From Bacillota bacterium (GTDB lineage: Bacteria > Bacillota > Clostridia > Acetivibrionales > DSM-1351), in contig JAEZKZ010000033.1 of the NCBI GenBank assembly GCA_023415305.1, forward strand, positions 1 to 22,690: DNA of 22,690 bases. Direction: 5' to 3'. This document shows, piece by piece, positions 1-6,487 of this stretch. The translations under genes were made by a program, and so were the position numbers. The stretch's first letter is position 1. Every line of letters starts with the position of its first letter. The notes under the pieces were generated by a model. That model searched no databases. It was not told the DNA's origin and saw only the letters and a list, made by a program, of their open reading frames with translations.

Positions 1-190
1 CTTCACTCGGTGACATCAGACGTTCAAAATTCTTAAGGCCAACGAATTTCGGCGAGGACATCCCATTCCAATCCGTAAGGCTAATTCCACCTGATATAAT
101 TATAGGAACAATAATACATACAAGAAACAATATACTGGCTGGTAATAAAAAGACTGTAATAGCCTTTTTATCTCTTAACAATTTATCCAT
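1..190 (-). CDS. Sugar ABC transporter permease, MalF/UgpA-like (partial, N-terminus only)
   Basis: The first 63 codons of a membrane protein run off the left edge, so the C-terminus is missing. Translation begins MDKLLRDKKAITVFLLPASI, continues through one hydrophobic segment (about residues 10-35), and then reads SLTDWNGMSSPKFVGLKNF. That periplasmic-loop pattern is typical of the first permease of CUT1-type sugar importers. The ATG at 188-190 is preceded by a GGGGG stretch that can act as ribosome binding site. It starts 42 bp after the stop of the sugar-binding lipoprotein gene on the same strand, so the two are almost certainly co-transcribed. A second permease gene would be expected further left. 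The substrate cannot be told from this fragment. Confidence 0.85.
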   Translation of the reverse strand, partial: MDKLLRDKKAITVFLLPASILFLVCIIVPIIISGGISLTDWNGMSSPKFVGLKNFERLMSPSE

Positions 191-232
191 CTGGTACCCC
201 CGAGTCTTAATATTTTTTTATGAACAGAAAGA

Positions 233-1558
233 CTATTTTTTAGCACTGATCTTGTTCATGTTTTCAATAAACTGTTCTGGACTTAGTTTGTTAATTAAGA
301 GTTCCTGTAAATACTGGTAGTATTGCTGCAAATCATCGCCTGAATACTCAAATTCAGGAGTAGTTGTGATTGACTCCGCACTCTGCACATACTCGTTGAA
401 TTTTACGAACAGTGGCATATCAGGTGCAGTTATTCCTTCCACCTTATATGTTGGAATCCCATTTCCGAACTTATAATACCCTTCGGATATTCCAAAACAC
501 ATATCCTGTAGCACATTTGCCATAAACTCCGGATATTTGGTTGATGCATTTGCGTAAAAAGCATCACCTATAGCTCCAGTAATTTGTTTGCTATCAGCAG
601 CCGCTCCATCCCACGCTGGCATAGGCATAATAACAATATCATCAGGATTTACAGAACTTGAGTCCATATAATACTGCGCTGCCACCCAATTACCCGAAAA
701 ATACATTGGGGTTTTACCATTAAATACATCTATTTCGCACTCATCTCTCGACATACCAACAGCTGCGTCAGAGAACGCTCCTAAATCCACTAGTTCCCTA
801 AACTTTGATACTGCTGTCTGGAATGCAGGATCAGAATAATCGCTATTCTTCTTCAGTGTATTAGTAAATTTTTCAGTCCCGACTGCTCTCAATTCAATCG
901 CATCATAATACAAAGAGGTCGTAGTTAGTGTTTTACCTCCAAGTGCCATTGGAGTAACACCTTGGGAACGGAAATGCTTTACAGCGGTAATAAGTTTGTC
1001 CCATGTATCAGGAAGTTCTAGTCCTGCTTTGTCAAACAATGGTTTGTTTATGTATAATCCATATGCAATAGTGCAGACAGGCAAACCATAAGTCACTCCA
1101 TCAAACGTCATATTGTCTGTAGCACCTTTAAGCATTTTTCCTTTAAAGTCATCAGTTAAATAATCATTGAGTGCCAACAGTTTTTGGCCTTCAACAAGTG
1201 GTTTCATATATCCAAGTGACCATCCACGGATTATATCAGGTCCTTCGTTTGCAGCCAATGCGGTTGAAAGCTTCATTTTATAGGCTTCAAATTCCATAGA
1301 GTCCTGTTCAACTTTAACACCATATTTTTTCTCAACCTTGTCTACTGCATAATCAATAAGTGGTTTATTCGGGTGGTTGGCAGCCCCCCATGTGTGCCAA
1401 AAAGTGATTGTCTTTGGAGTATCAGCTTGAGTTTCTGAAGCCTGTGATACATTAGTTTGGGTTTCTGAAGCCTGCGTCACATCATTTTGTCCTGAGCATC
1501 CACTGAAAATAGAAACTACGAGCATTGCGGTTACAATAAGAACGGCTAGTTTTTTCAT
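233..1558 (-). CDS. Extracellular sugar-binding lipoprotein of a CUT1 ABC importer
   Basis: This 441-residue protein is the extracellular solute-binding component of a carbohydrate ABC importer. A lipoprotein signal is visible: MKK, a hydrophobic stretch, then FSGC with the lipid-carrying Cys at residue 21. A Ser/Thr/Gln-rich linker to about residue 47 contains a duplicated TQASETQ motif, encoded by a 30-bp tandem repeat. The mature part (TITFWHTWG, then NEGPDIIRG and MYFSGNW) matches the family 1 (MalE/UgpB-like) fold, and the length is normal. The ATG is preceded by GGGAGGT at good spacing. The gene lies between the aldolase (89 bp upstream) and the permease (42 bp downstream) and should be in one transcript with them. 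The ligand is unknown; the aldolase neighbour hints at a sugar or sugar acid broken down through a 2-keto-3-deoxy intermediate. Confidence 0.92.
   Translation of the reverse strand: MKKLAVLIVTAMLVVSIFSGCSGQNDVTQASETQTNVSQASETQADTPKTITFWHTWGAANHPNKPLIDYAVDKVEKKYGVKVEQDSMEFEAYKMKLSTALAANEGPDIIRGWSLGYMKPLVEGQKLLALNDYLTDDFKGKMLKGATDNMTFDGVTYGLPVCTIAYGLYINKPLFDKAGLELPDTWDKLITAVKHFRSQGVTPMALGGKTLTTTSLYYDAIELRAVGTEKFTNTLKKNSDYSDPAFQTAVSKFRELVDLGAFSDAAVGMSRDECEIDVFNGKTPMYFSGNWVAAQYYMDSSSVNPDDIVIMPMPAWDGAAADSKQITGAIGDAFYANASTKYPEFMANVLQDMCFGISEGYYKFGNGIPTYKVEGITAPDMPLFVKFNEYVQSAESITTTPEFEYSGDDLQQYYQYLQELLINKLSPEQFIENMNKISAKK
1431..1490 (-). repeat. 30-bp tandem duplication in the lipoprotein linker
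   Basis: Two adjacent 30-bp units (1431-1460 and 1461-1490) begin with the same 14 bases, GTTTCTGAAGCCTG on plus, and are similar after that. The repeat is in frame and duplicates the Gln/Thr/Ser-rich linker just after the lipidated cysteine. Such linkers tolerate length change, so this is probably a replication-slippage product that lengthens the tether. Confidence 0.85.
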
Positions 1559-1647
1559 TTTGTACCTCCCAAATTTTAAAATTAATTTTCAGCATCTTCA
1601 TACCTTGATTTTCAATTGTACTACTTAACTCAATACTTATTACTTTG

Positions 1648-2409
1648 TCATCCTCGCAGCTGTGGTAGTACTATCTTGCTGTAAGTACTGAAATAGTTGT
1701 ACGGGTTACCCACCGAAACAAATGAAGCTCCATTTTCAATCCAGAATTTAGCAAGATCAATATTATCTATTGAGATTCCACAGGGTTTCCCAGCATCTTT
1801 ACATTTTCGCAGTATTTGTTTCATTAGATCTACAACCTCCGGATCTTTGAGCTGTCCAAGTTTTCCAACTGAAGCAGAAAGATCCATCGGACCGCAAATT
1901 ACAACATCAATCCCATCAACTTCAAGGATTTCGTCCAGATTGTTAACACCTTGTTTATGTTCGATCTGTATTATTTTTAAAATTTCATCACTAATTTCAC
2001 TTACATATTTATCAAGTGGAATTTCGCCATAACGATTTGCACGCAACGGCCCAAACCCGCGGATTCCTCGTGGGGGATATCGGCATGCTGCTACAGCTTT
2101 CTCAGCCTCTTGGGCACTGTTGACCATGGGAATAATAATTCCATCTGGCCCCATTTCCAAAATCGGTTTGATAATAATAGGATCGTTCGATCTAGCCCTT
2201 ACAAAGGCGGCACATCCACCTGCATTTGTAGCTATTATTGCGTTGCTGATAATAGAATTTGATATGCTGGAATGTTCGCCATCAATCCACACATAATCAT
2301 ATCCTAAGATCCCACACATTTCATAAAATTGTGATTCTACGTTGGCACAATGGACACCGATTGCTGAAGGTCCTCCCGACAAAGCATCCCTTATTCTCTC
2401 CCATTTCAA
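1648..2409 (-). CDS. HpcH/HpaI family class II aldolase (2-keto-3-deoxy acid aldolase-like)
   Basis: This 253-residue protein belongs to the HpcH/HpaI metal-dependent class II aldolases, which cleave 2-keto-3-deoxy acids to pyruvate plus an aldehyde. The expected active-site residues are visible: D43 and H46 in WIDGEH, R70, and metal ligands E150 (QIE) and D176 (GPMDLS). They fall close to the positions known in E. coli HpaI (D42, H45, R70, E149, D175). The RANRYG loop is present. The start is TTG at 2407-2409, chosen because a perfect GGAGGTGAT lies 7 nt ahead; the nearby ATG is out of frame. It is the first gene of the sugar-uptake transcript and diverges from a LacI-type regulator. Family members act on sugar acids (GarL, RhmA) or aromatic breakdown products; the sugar importer favours the former, but the substrate is unproven. 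Confidence 0.88.
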   Translation of the reverse strand: MKWERIRDALSGGPSAIGVHCANVESQFYEMCGILGYDYVWIDGEHSSISNSIISNAIIATNAGGCAAFVRARSNDPIIIKPILEMGPDGIIIPMVNSAQEAEKAVAACRYPPRGIRGFGPLRANRYGEIPLDKYVSEISDEILKIIQIEHKQGVNNLDEILEVDGIDVVICGPMDLSASVGKLGQLKDPEVVDLMKQILRKCKDAGKPCGISIDNIDLAKFWIENGASFVSVGNPYNYFSTYSKIVLPQLRG

Positions 2410-2491
2410 ATGATCACCTCCATAATAGCATTTAATTTTACCGATTCATGCGCATTGAATTAGTATGTATATACGGTTTATTACATTAATG

Positions 2492-2520
2492 ATTGTATCA
2501 CACGTTCAAGAAACAAACAA
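2492..2520 (-). promoter_or_regulatory. Probable sigma-A promoter of the aldolase/sugar-uptake operon
   Basis: On the minus strand TTGTTT (2515-2520) and TACAAT (2492-2497) are separated by 17 bp, with TG one base before the -10 (extended -10). Transcription would start near 2485, giving a leader of about 75 nt before the TTG start of the aldolase. Confidence 0.5.
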
Positions 2521-2551
2521 TAGTATTTGTGAAATTTTTTGATAGTTTTTC

Positions 2552-2565
2552 TGAAATTAATTTCA
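2552..2565. promoter_or_regulatory. 14-bp palindromic operator candidate, copy 1
   Basis: TGAAATTAATTTCA is a perfect palindrome just upstream of the -35 of the aldolase promoter. An identical copy lies at 2825-2838. The form (TGAAA-N4-TTTCA) fits a LacI-family dimer site and has the outer bases of a CcpA cre box, but the centre is TA rather than CG. Binding by the adjacent LacI-type regulator is inferred. Confidence 0.6.
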
Positions 2566-2588
2566 CGAATGCTATAAATAACAAGCGG

Positions 2589-2672
2589 TTAGGTTCTATC
2601 TCCACCAGCTTGTTCCAACACAGGAGTTGCCGATTCCACGATGCGTCGACCTTGCGTCCATGCCTGTCTCTA
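2589..2672 (-). pseudogene. Possible relic of an IS200/IS605 TnpB C-terminus
   Basis: A patch of about 100 bp is visibly richer in G and C than the AT-rich spacer around it. On minus it reads RRIVESATPVLEQAGGDRT followed by TAA, which by memory resembles the tail that follows the zinc finger of TnpB (IS605 OrfB) proteins. An in-frame TAG at 2670-2672 and the lack of upstream homology mean it is not a gene. Only the base composition is certain. A decayed insertion-sequence end is one explanation; an unrelated insertion is another. Confidence 0.2.
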
Positions 2673-2754
2673 TTCCGCAACGGCTCTTAATTTCATTAGA
2701 AAAAAATCTACTAAAGAAACTTTAAGTACTAGAATAACAGCTAATTTTAATGTA

Positions 2755-2768
2755 TACTAATATTAGTA
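2755..2768. promoter_or_regulatory. Second type of 14-bp perfect palindrome
   Basis: TACTAATATTAGTA is perfectly self-complementary. It sits 17 bp upstream of a TATAAT (2786-2791), so it would overlap the -35 of a possible upstream promoter for the LacI-type gene. The DNA is AT-rich, so chance is a real possibility. Confidence 0.3.
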
Positions 2769-2824
2769 ATACATAGTAAAAGAGTTATAATATGCTAATA
2801 ACTGGTCTTTAACTCAACAACTAT

Positions 2825-2838
2825 TGAAATTAATTTCA
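2825..2838. promoter_or_regulatory. 14-bp palindromic operator candidate, copy 2
   Basis: This is an exact second copy of TGAAATTAATTTCA, 273 bp from copy 1 (start to start). It lies on the regulator side of the gap. The spacing is close to 26 helical turns, which would allow looping by a tetrameric LacI-family protein; that is inference. Confidence 0.6.
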
Positions 2839-2996
2839 TAATTAAGAGGACTTTTATTCGAGCATTTTATGGCTCAGTTTTTCTGCATTATCGTTTTTAT
2901 GAAGTTGAAAGGACATGCATTCTCGGAATTAACGAACAAATATCGCCTTAATAAAAAAATTATATAATATTTCAGAAATTTGTTGCACTATTACAC

Positions 2997-3026
2997 TTGA
3001 ATACACTACATGATTTCAGATATAAT
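2997..3026 (+). promoter_or_regulatory. Probable sigma-A promoter of the LacI-type gene
   Basis: TTGAAT (2997-3002) and TATAAT (3021-3026) are 18 bp apart. Transcription would begin about 23 nt before the chosen ATG, leaving room for the GGAGG ribosome binding site. TATAAT boxes further upstream (2786-2791 and 2961-2966) lack good -35 partners. Confidence 0.5.
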
Positions 3027-3055
3027 AAATGAAAATTTCAGCTGGAGGAATAACA

Positions 3056-4081
3056 ATGAAAATAAACCAGAGAAAAATTGCACAACAAGCAAATGTATCA
3101 TTTTCCACTGTTTCACGAATTTTCAATGGCAGCTCATATGTCAAGCCTGCTATGCGAGAAAAAGTAATTAAGGCAATGGAAGAATTGGGTTATCCACTTG
3201 ATACATTATCACTCAATGCTTGTAAGAAAATAAATAAATTTGTTTTGATTGTTGTAGGTGATGTTACCAGTTCCTTTTATGTCTCTATATTAAAGGGTAT
3301 CTGTGATGTTCTGGTAAATTATGATATGTTTGCTGTTTTATGCAACAGTGGCTTTGATGCTTCAATTGAGGAAAAATATATCCGTCATGCAAATGAAAAT
3401 AATTTCGTCGGTATTATCATGATTACTGCGGTAGAAAGAAGCAGTTTTGTACAACTATTGAAAGACATCACAATTCCTGTGGTTTTGGTCAACCGTTATA
3501 TTCGCTCAATGGATCTAGATGTGGTTTGCATCGATAATCATCGAGGTGGTTATCTAGCAACGAACTATCTTATAAAGAACGGACATAAAAAAATCGCACA
3601 TATTGCAGGCCCCTCAGATTCTACCGCTACCCAAGATCGTATGCGAGGATTTTTAGACGCCATGGCTGATTCTGAACTTAATGTTGGGGAGAATGATATA
3701 TATTATGGAGATTTAACTCGGGAAAGTGGATATAAAATCGGGATGAGCATTTGCAATAATATTAACGAGTATACCGCTGTATTTTCATGTAACGAACCAA
3801 TGACATTTGGATTAATAAATTGTCTGATTGATAATGGCTTCCATGTTCCTGATGATTTAAGCATTATATGCTTTGACGATTCACCAGCTTCTGCTGATGG
3901 AAAAGTTCGCTTGACAACCGTCAGTTATGATGCGTATCCGCTTGGTGAAACCGCAGCAAATACTTTAATTAAAAGATTGTCGAGCGAAAAAACTGAAAGT
4001 GTTAAAATAATTTATCCACCTCACATGACCATTAGAGACAGCGTAAAATCACTTGTACAAGAAGACCTGGCACACAAATAG
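3056..4081 (+). CDS. LacI/PurR-family transcriptional regulator
   Basis: This 341-residue DNA-binding regulator has an N-terminal LacI helix-turn-helix (residues about 4-25, IAQQANVSFSTVSRIFNG), a short hinge, and a periplasmic-binding-protein-like effector domain from about residue 58 to the end. It closes with the family-typical TIRDSV. The ATG at 3056 is chosen because GGAGG lies 7 nt ahead; an in-frame ATG at 3029 would add nine residues but has no ribosome binding site. It is divergent from the aldolase and sugar-uptake genes and most likely controls them in response to a sugar or sugar acid. Two identical palindromes in the shared upstream region are the obvious target candidates. It is not CcpA itself by context. 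Confidence 0.9.
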   Translation: MKINQRKIAQQANVSFSTVSRIFNGSSYVKPAMREKVIKAMEELGYPLDTLSLNACKKINKFVLIVVGDVTSSFYVSILKGICDVLVNYDMFAVLCNSGFDASIEEKYIRHANENNFVGIIMITAVERSSFVQLLKDITIPVVLVNRYIRSMDLDVVCIDNHRGGYLATNYLIKNGHKKIAHIAGPSDSTATQDRMRGFLDAMADSELNVGENDIYYGDLTRESGYKIGMSICNNINEYTAVFSCNEPMTFGLINCLIDNGFHVPDDLSIICFDDSPASADGKVRLTTVSYDAYPLGETAANTLIKRLSSEKTESVKIIYPPHMTIRDSVKSLVQEDLAHK

Positions 4082-4181
4082 CAACATTCGCCAACGGTTG
4101 TAGATATTTACATGAGCACTAGGACAACAAAGCTTATGTTCCGTTGATGTAAAGATTTTCGTGGATGCAACATAGGGAGAC

Positions 4182-4229
4182 CTCCTCTTTAGTTAAGAAT
4201 TTGAATATTAACCAGAGAGGAGTTTTTTT
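4182..4229 (+). terminator. Intrinsic terminator downstream of the LacI-type gene
   Basis: CTCCTCT (4182-4188) pairs with AGAGGAG (4216-4222). An inner GTTAA/TTAAC pair extends the stem, and seven T residues follow. It lies about 100 bp after the LacI-type stop codon. Confidence 0.7.
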
Positions 4230-4299
4230 ATGAATATTTTAAAAAACATATTTTTTGGCCAAAATAAAACCCTTAAAACTTAGACTTTTATGGGTAAAG

Positions 4300-4336
4300 C
4301 TAAAAAAGTGCATTGAACCTTCTCCTGTTCAATGCC
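4300..4336 (-). terminator. Minus-strand terminator hairpin beyond tRNA-fMet
   Basis: On minus, GCATTGAAC pairs perfectly with GTTCAATGC (nine pairs, loop of eight) and is followed by ACTTTTTT. This gives a second stop for transcripts reading out of the tRNA, after the hairpin directly at its 3' end. Confidence 0.6.
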
Positions 4337-4354
4337 TCAAATCTTATATAAATA

Positions 4355-4388
4355 AAAAAGTGTTCTGCACATATGCAGGACACTTTTT
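4355..4388. terminator. Bidirectional terminator at the 3' end of tRNA-fMet
   Basis: AAAAAGTGTTCTGCA and TGCAGGACACTTTTT form a long stem with one mismatch and a CATA loop. A-runs and T-runs flank it, so it can terminate in both directions. It lies four bases from the CCA end of the tRNA. Confidence 0.75.
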
Positions 4389-4391
4389 CAA

Positions 4392-4467
4392 TGGTTGCGG
4401 GGATAGGACTTGAACCTATGGCCTTCGGGTTATGAGCCCGACGAGCTACCAACTGCTCCACCCCGCG
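4392..4467 (-). tRNA. Initiator tRNA-fMet (CAU)
   Basis: The minus strand folds as a 76-nt cloverleaf beginning CGCGGGG and ending CCCCGCAACCA, with an encoded CCA. The anticodon loop is CTCATAA (CAU). Two initiator hallmarks are present: the first base C faces A rather than pairing with G, and three G-C pairs (GGG/CCC) lie next to the anticodon loop. The elongator and ile2 tRNAs lack these. Confidence 0.95.
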
Positions 4468-4600
4468 ATATATGAATGGTAATAATATTATATGCCGCAG
4501 CAGTAATTTTATTCACCCCCGCTGACAACTATTATACTTTAACACATATCTTTTATAATTGCAACACCTTTTTTACTGGTATTTTTTTCCACCATTGCTT

Positions 4601-4651
4601 AGCCTATTCAATCACTTTACCGATTGATGGAACATGAAAATAAAATAGGCT
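4601..4651. repeat. Hairpin after the response regulator gene
   Basis: AGCCTATT (4601-4608) pairs with AATAGGCT (4644-4651), and an inner CAATC pairs with GATTG. It lies just beyond the stop of the response regulator and may mark the 3' end of that transcript. No U-run follows, so termination is not certain. Confidence 0.4.
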
Positions 4652-4660
4652 GCGCCGGGT

Positions 4661-5287
4661 CTATCCAAAGTTTTTCATATAGTATACAGCCAATTGGGTT
4701 CTGTCTCTTAACTCAAGTTTTTCAAGAATGTTTGATATGTAATTTCTGACTGTTCCTTCACCCATAAATAGTTTATCAGCTATTTCTTTATTTGATAAAC
4801 CCTCGCATATACATATCATGATCTCATATTCCTTTTTGGTTATCCCCACCTCTTCCGGACTAATGGCCCTGTTTGTTTGCACCATATTTGACAGCATCGC
4901 AGCAATATCCTTATCGTATACAACACTTCCCCTGTATACCATGCGAAGGCTGTCTATAATCACTTCCGAAGAGCTGCTTTTAAGTACGTACCCTTCTGCC
5001 CCAAATTTTATTCCGCTTACAATATATTCAGTATCTTTAAAGGTTGTAAGAAATAGCACCTTAATTTTTGCGAACTGCTCCTTAATCAGCCTGGTTGCCT
5101 GTACACCGTCCATAACAGGCATTCTGATATCCATAAGAACTATATCCGGTAATTTCTCCATGCAATATTGAATACACTCCTGCCCGTTAGCCGCGGTTCC
5201 TACAACTTCCATGTCTTTCTCAAGTTCAAGTATCATTTTGAGCCCGTCTCTAATTAATGCATCGTCATCTGCAATTAATACTTTCAT
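4661..5287 (-). CDS. NarL/LuxR-family response regulator
   Basis: This 208-residue two-component regulator has a receiver domain at residues 1-118, with acidic residues D7-D9, the phospho-acceptor D53 (LMDIRMP), T81/T82 and K103. A LuxR-type helix-turn-helix lies at about 145-205 (EEVGITKKEYEIMICICEGLSNKEIADKLFMG and onward). The ATG has GAGG four bases upstream and overlaps the end of the histidine kinase gene by 23 bp, so the two are translationally coupled partners. It is the last gene of a five-gene unit with an ABC-2 exporter and most likely activates that exporter when the kinase senses the exported compound, as LnrK does in Bacillus. The specific signal is unknown. Confidence 0.93.
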   Translation of the reverse strand: MKVLIADDDALIRDGLKMILELEKDMEVVGTAANGQECIQYCMEKLPDIVLMDIRMPVMDGVQATRLIKEQFAKIKVLFLTTFKDTEYIVSGIKFGAEGYVLKSSSSEVIIDSLRMVYRGSVVYDKDIAAMLSNMVQTNRAISPEEVGITKKEYEIMICICEGLSNKEIADKLFMGEGTVRNYISNILEKLELRDRTQLAVYYMKNFG

Positions 5288-6377
5288 AAACCTCTGCCCC
5301 CTTTATATTTGGAAGAGTAAAAATAACTGTAAAACCGGCACTGCCATCCACGGAATAAGTTCCTCCGAGGTTTTTTACCCTATCCCTGATACCTGTCAGT
5401 CCGACACTTTCAATAATCTTACTGCAGCCCTTACCGTTATCCTTGTACATGCACCTAATATGCTTTGTCTTAATATCAATTTGAAGGTTTATCTTATCAG
5501 CTTCGGAATACTTTATAGCATTTGTAAGAAGTTCCTTTATATTTACTTCCAATACCTTTAAATTAGCGGTGGACACTTCATTAAAATCTCCGCTATGGGA
5601 TAGATTGATTTTGCAGAAGGTAAACTCTTTGACAAGCTTATAAAAATTCTCTATTCCAATGTTCTGATTGCTTTTCATATTAAATACGGTATTCCTGGTT
5701 ATTTCAAGGGCCTCAGCCAGCTTATCCACACAGAGTTTAATAATACCTCCGGCTTTCAGGTTATCTGTCAGAACTATCTTTTCTGCTGCTCTTAATTGAA
5801 AGAGTACTCCTGCAATGCTATGTCCCACATTATCGTGTATTTCCTTTGCAATTCTGTCACGTTCCCTGAGCTCCGCAGTCCTTTCAATCTCATTCTGCAG
5901 AGTAACCAGCTCGGTCTTTGTTTTCTCAAGCTGATAGCGCAATGCTCTTTCATTATCCAGAAGCACAATATGTTTCCTCTCCTTATCATGGTTCTTTCTT
6001 AAGGTATAGCCCCATAATGCGCCGGCAGCCAAATGAAACGAGTACGGAAGCAGCTCTGCTCTGTGAAGAAGGACAAGGGATATAATAGCTGCGGCTCCAA
6101 GCAGATAGTATTTTTTGAAATAGGTTAAATCTACAAATAATATCCCCAGTAATAATAAAATATAAGGGGTTCTAAAAGAAAGACCCATAACCAAGGCTGA
6201 GAGTATTAAGGAATACACTTCACGGTCAAGGTACTTCTCTTTAATCACAAAGAGGCACAAGGCTATTAAAATAAACCCTGTGCCTTCCAGACTACTATTT
6301 TCTGTTTTTAGAACAACTTCCGCCGCAGTCCATATAAATAATAGAATTCCGTATATGTATTTCATAAAAACCGCCAT
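5265..6377 (-). CDS. Membrane sensor histidine kinase (HisKA_3/HPK7 type)
   Basis: This 370-residue kinase has about four to five membrane segments in residues 5-125 and almost no extracellular domain, which suggests sensing within the membrane. A coiled linker (about 130-170) follows, then the HisKA_3 dimerisation domain with the phospho-acceptor H181 in EIHDNVGHSIAG. The ATPase domain shows the N-box (ELLTNAIKYSE, N286), the G1 box DNGKG (313-317) and the G2 region GLTGIRDRV. The annotated ATG (MAVF) has a weak ribosome binding site; the ATG four codons later (MKYI) is preceded by GGCGG and is an equally good start. It overlaps the response regulator gene and follows the exporter by 110 bp. 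It is similar in layout to LnrJ-type kinases. Confidence 0.9.
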   Translation of the reverse strand: MAVFMKYIYGILLFIWTAAEVVLKTENSSLEGTGFILIALCLFVIKEKYLDREVYSLILSALVMGLSFRTPYILLLLGILFVDLTYFKKYYLLGAAAIISLVLLHRAELLPYSFHLAAGALWGYTLRKNHDKERKHIVLLDNERALRYQLEKTKTELVTLQNEIERTAELRERDRIAKEIHDNVGHSIAGVLFQLRAAEKIVLTDNLKAGGIIKLCVDKLAEALEITRNTVFNMKSNQNIGIENFYKLVKEFTFCKINLSHSGDFNEVSTANLKVLEVNIKELLTNAIKYSEADKINLQIDIKTKHIRCMYKDNGKGCSKIIESVGLTGIRDRVKNLGGTYSVDGSAGFTVIFTLPNIKGAEVYESINCR

Positions 6378-6405
6378 TCCATATTTTTAGGTTAGTAATC
6401 ACAAG

Positions 6406-6422
6406 CAGTTTAATATAAACTG
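6406..6422. promoter_or_regulatory. Inverted repeat in the gap before the histidine kinase
   Basis: CAGTTTAATATAAACTG has 7-bp arms and a 3-bp centre. Related GTTTAATA and CAGTTTTATA stretches recur in the next 60 bp (about 6448-6480). Being the only sizeable gap inside the cassette, it may hold a kinase/regulator promoter with binding sites for the response regulator. This is inference from symmetry. Confidence 0.35.
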
Positions 6423-6487
6423 AATACAGCTTAAATTCATATAAAATATAGTTTAATACAGCATTATACAGTTTTATACTATTATAA

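Larger units (their letters stand above)
2410..3055. other. Divergent regulatory region between aldolase and LacI-type gene
   Basis: This 646-bp gap holds no convincing gene. From left to right it contains the aldolase ribosome binding site, a minus-strand promoter near 2492-2520, a perfect palindrome at 2552-2565, a GC-richer patch at about 2585-2690, a different perfect palindrome at 2755-2768, a second copy of the first palindrome at 2825-2838, and a plus-strand promoter at 2997-3026. A 32-codon plus-strand frame (2869-2967) has no nearby ribosome binding site and is not called. Confidence 0.7.
4082..4391. other. Gap between the LacI-type gene and tRNA-fMet
   Basis: This stretch has no convincing gene. 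It holds a plus-strand terminator at 4182-4229 and two hairpins next to the tRNA. Immediately after the terminator stem there is a 17-codon frame, 4230-4283 (MNILKNIFFGQNKTLKT). The right arm of that stem, AGAGGAG, is also a well-spaced ribosome binding site for it. No homolog is recognised and the frame is not called as a gene. Confidence 0.5.

Noticed and set aside
1697..2032. 111-codon frame on plus opposite the aldolase
   Set aside because: It is a shadow of the aldolase gene, whose active-site motifs are clear on minus.
2552..2565. Catabolite (CcpA) cre box
   Set aside because: Outer bases fit, but the central CG typical of cre is TA; the second identical copy beside a LacI-type gene makes a local operator more likely.
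2498..2680. 60-codon minus-strand frame upstream of the aldolase
   Set aside because: It crosses the promoter and the palindrome, and reads through the GC-rich islet in a frame with no recognisable protein pattern.
2869..2967. 32-codon plus-strand frame MAQFFCIIVFMKLKGH...
   Set aside because: The nearest AGAGGA is about 19 bases ahead, no homolog is recognised, and the region is explained as regulatory DNA.
4230..4283. 17-codon gene after the LacI-type terminator
   Set aside because: The frame is too short and of unknown similarity; it is recorded as an observation only, not called as a gene.
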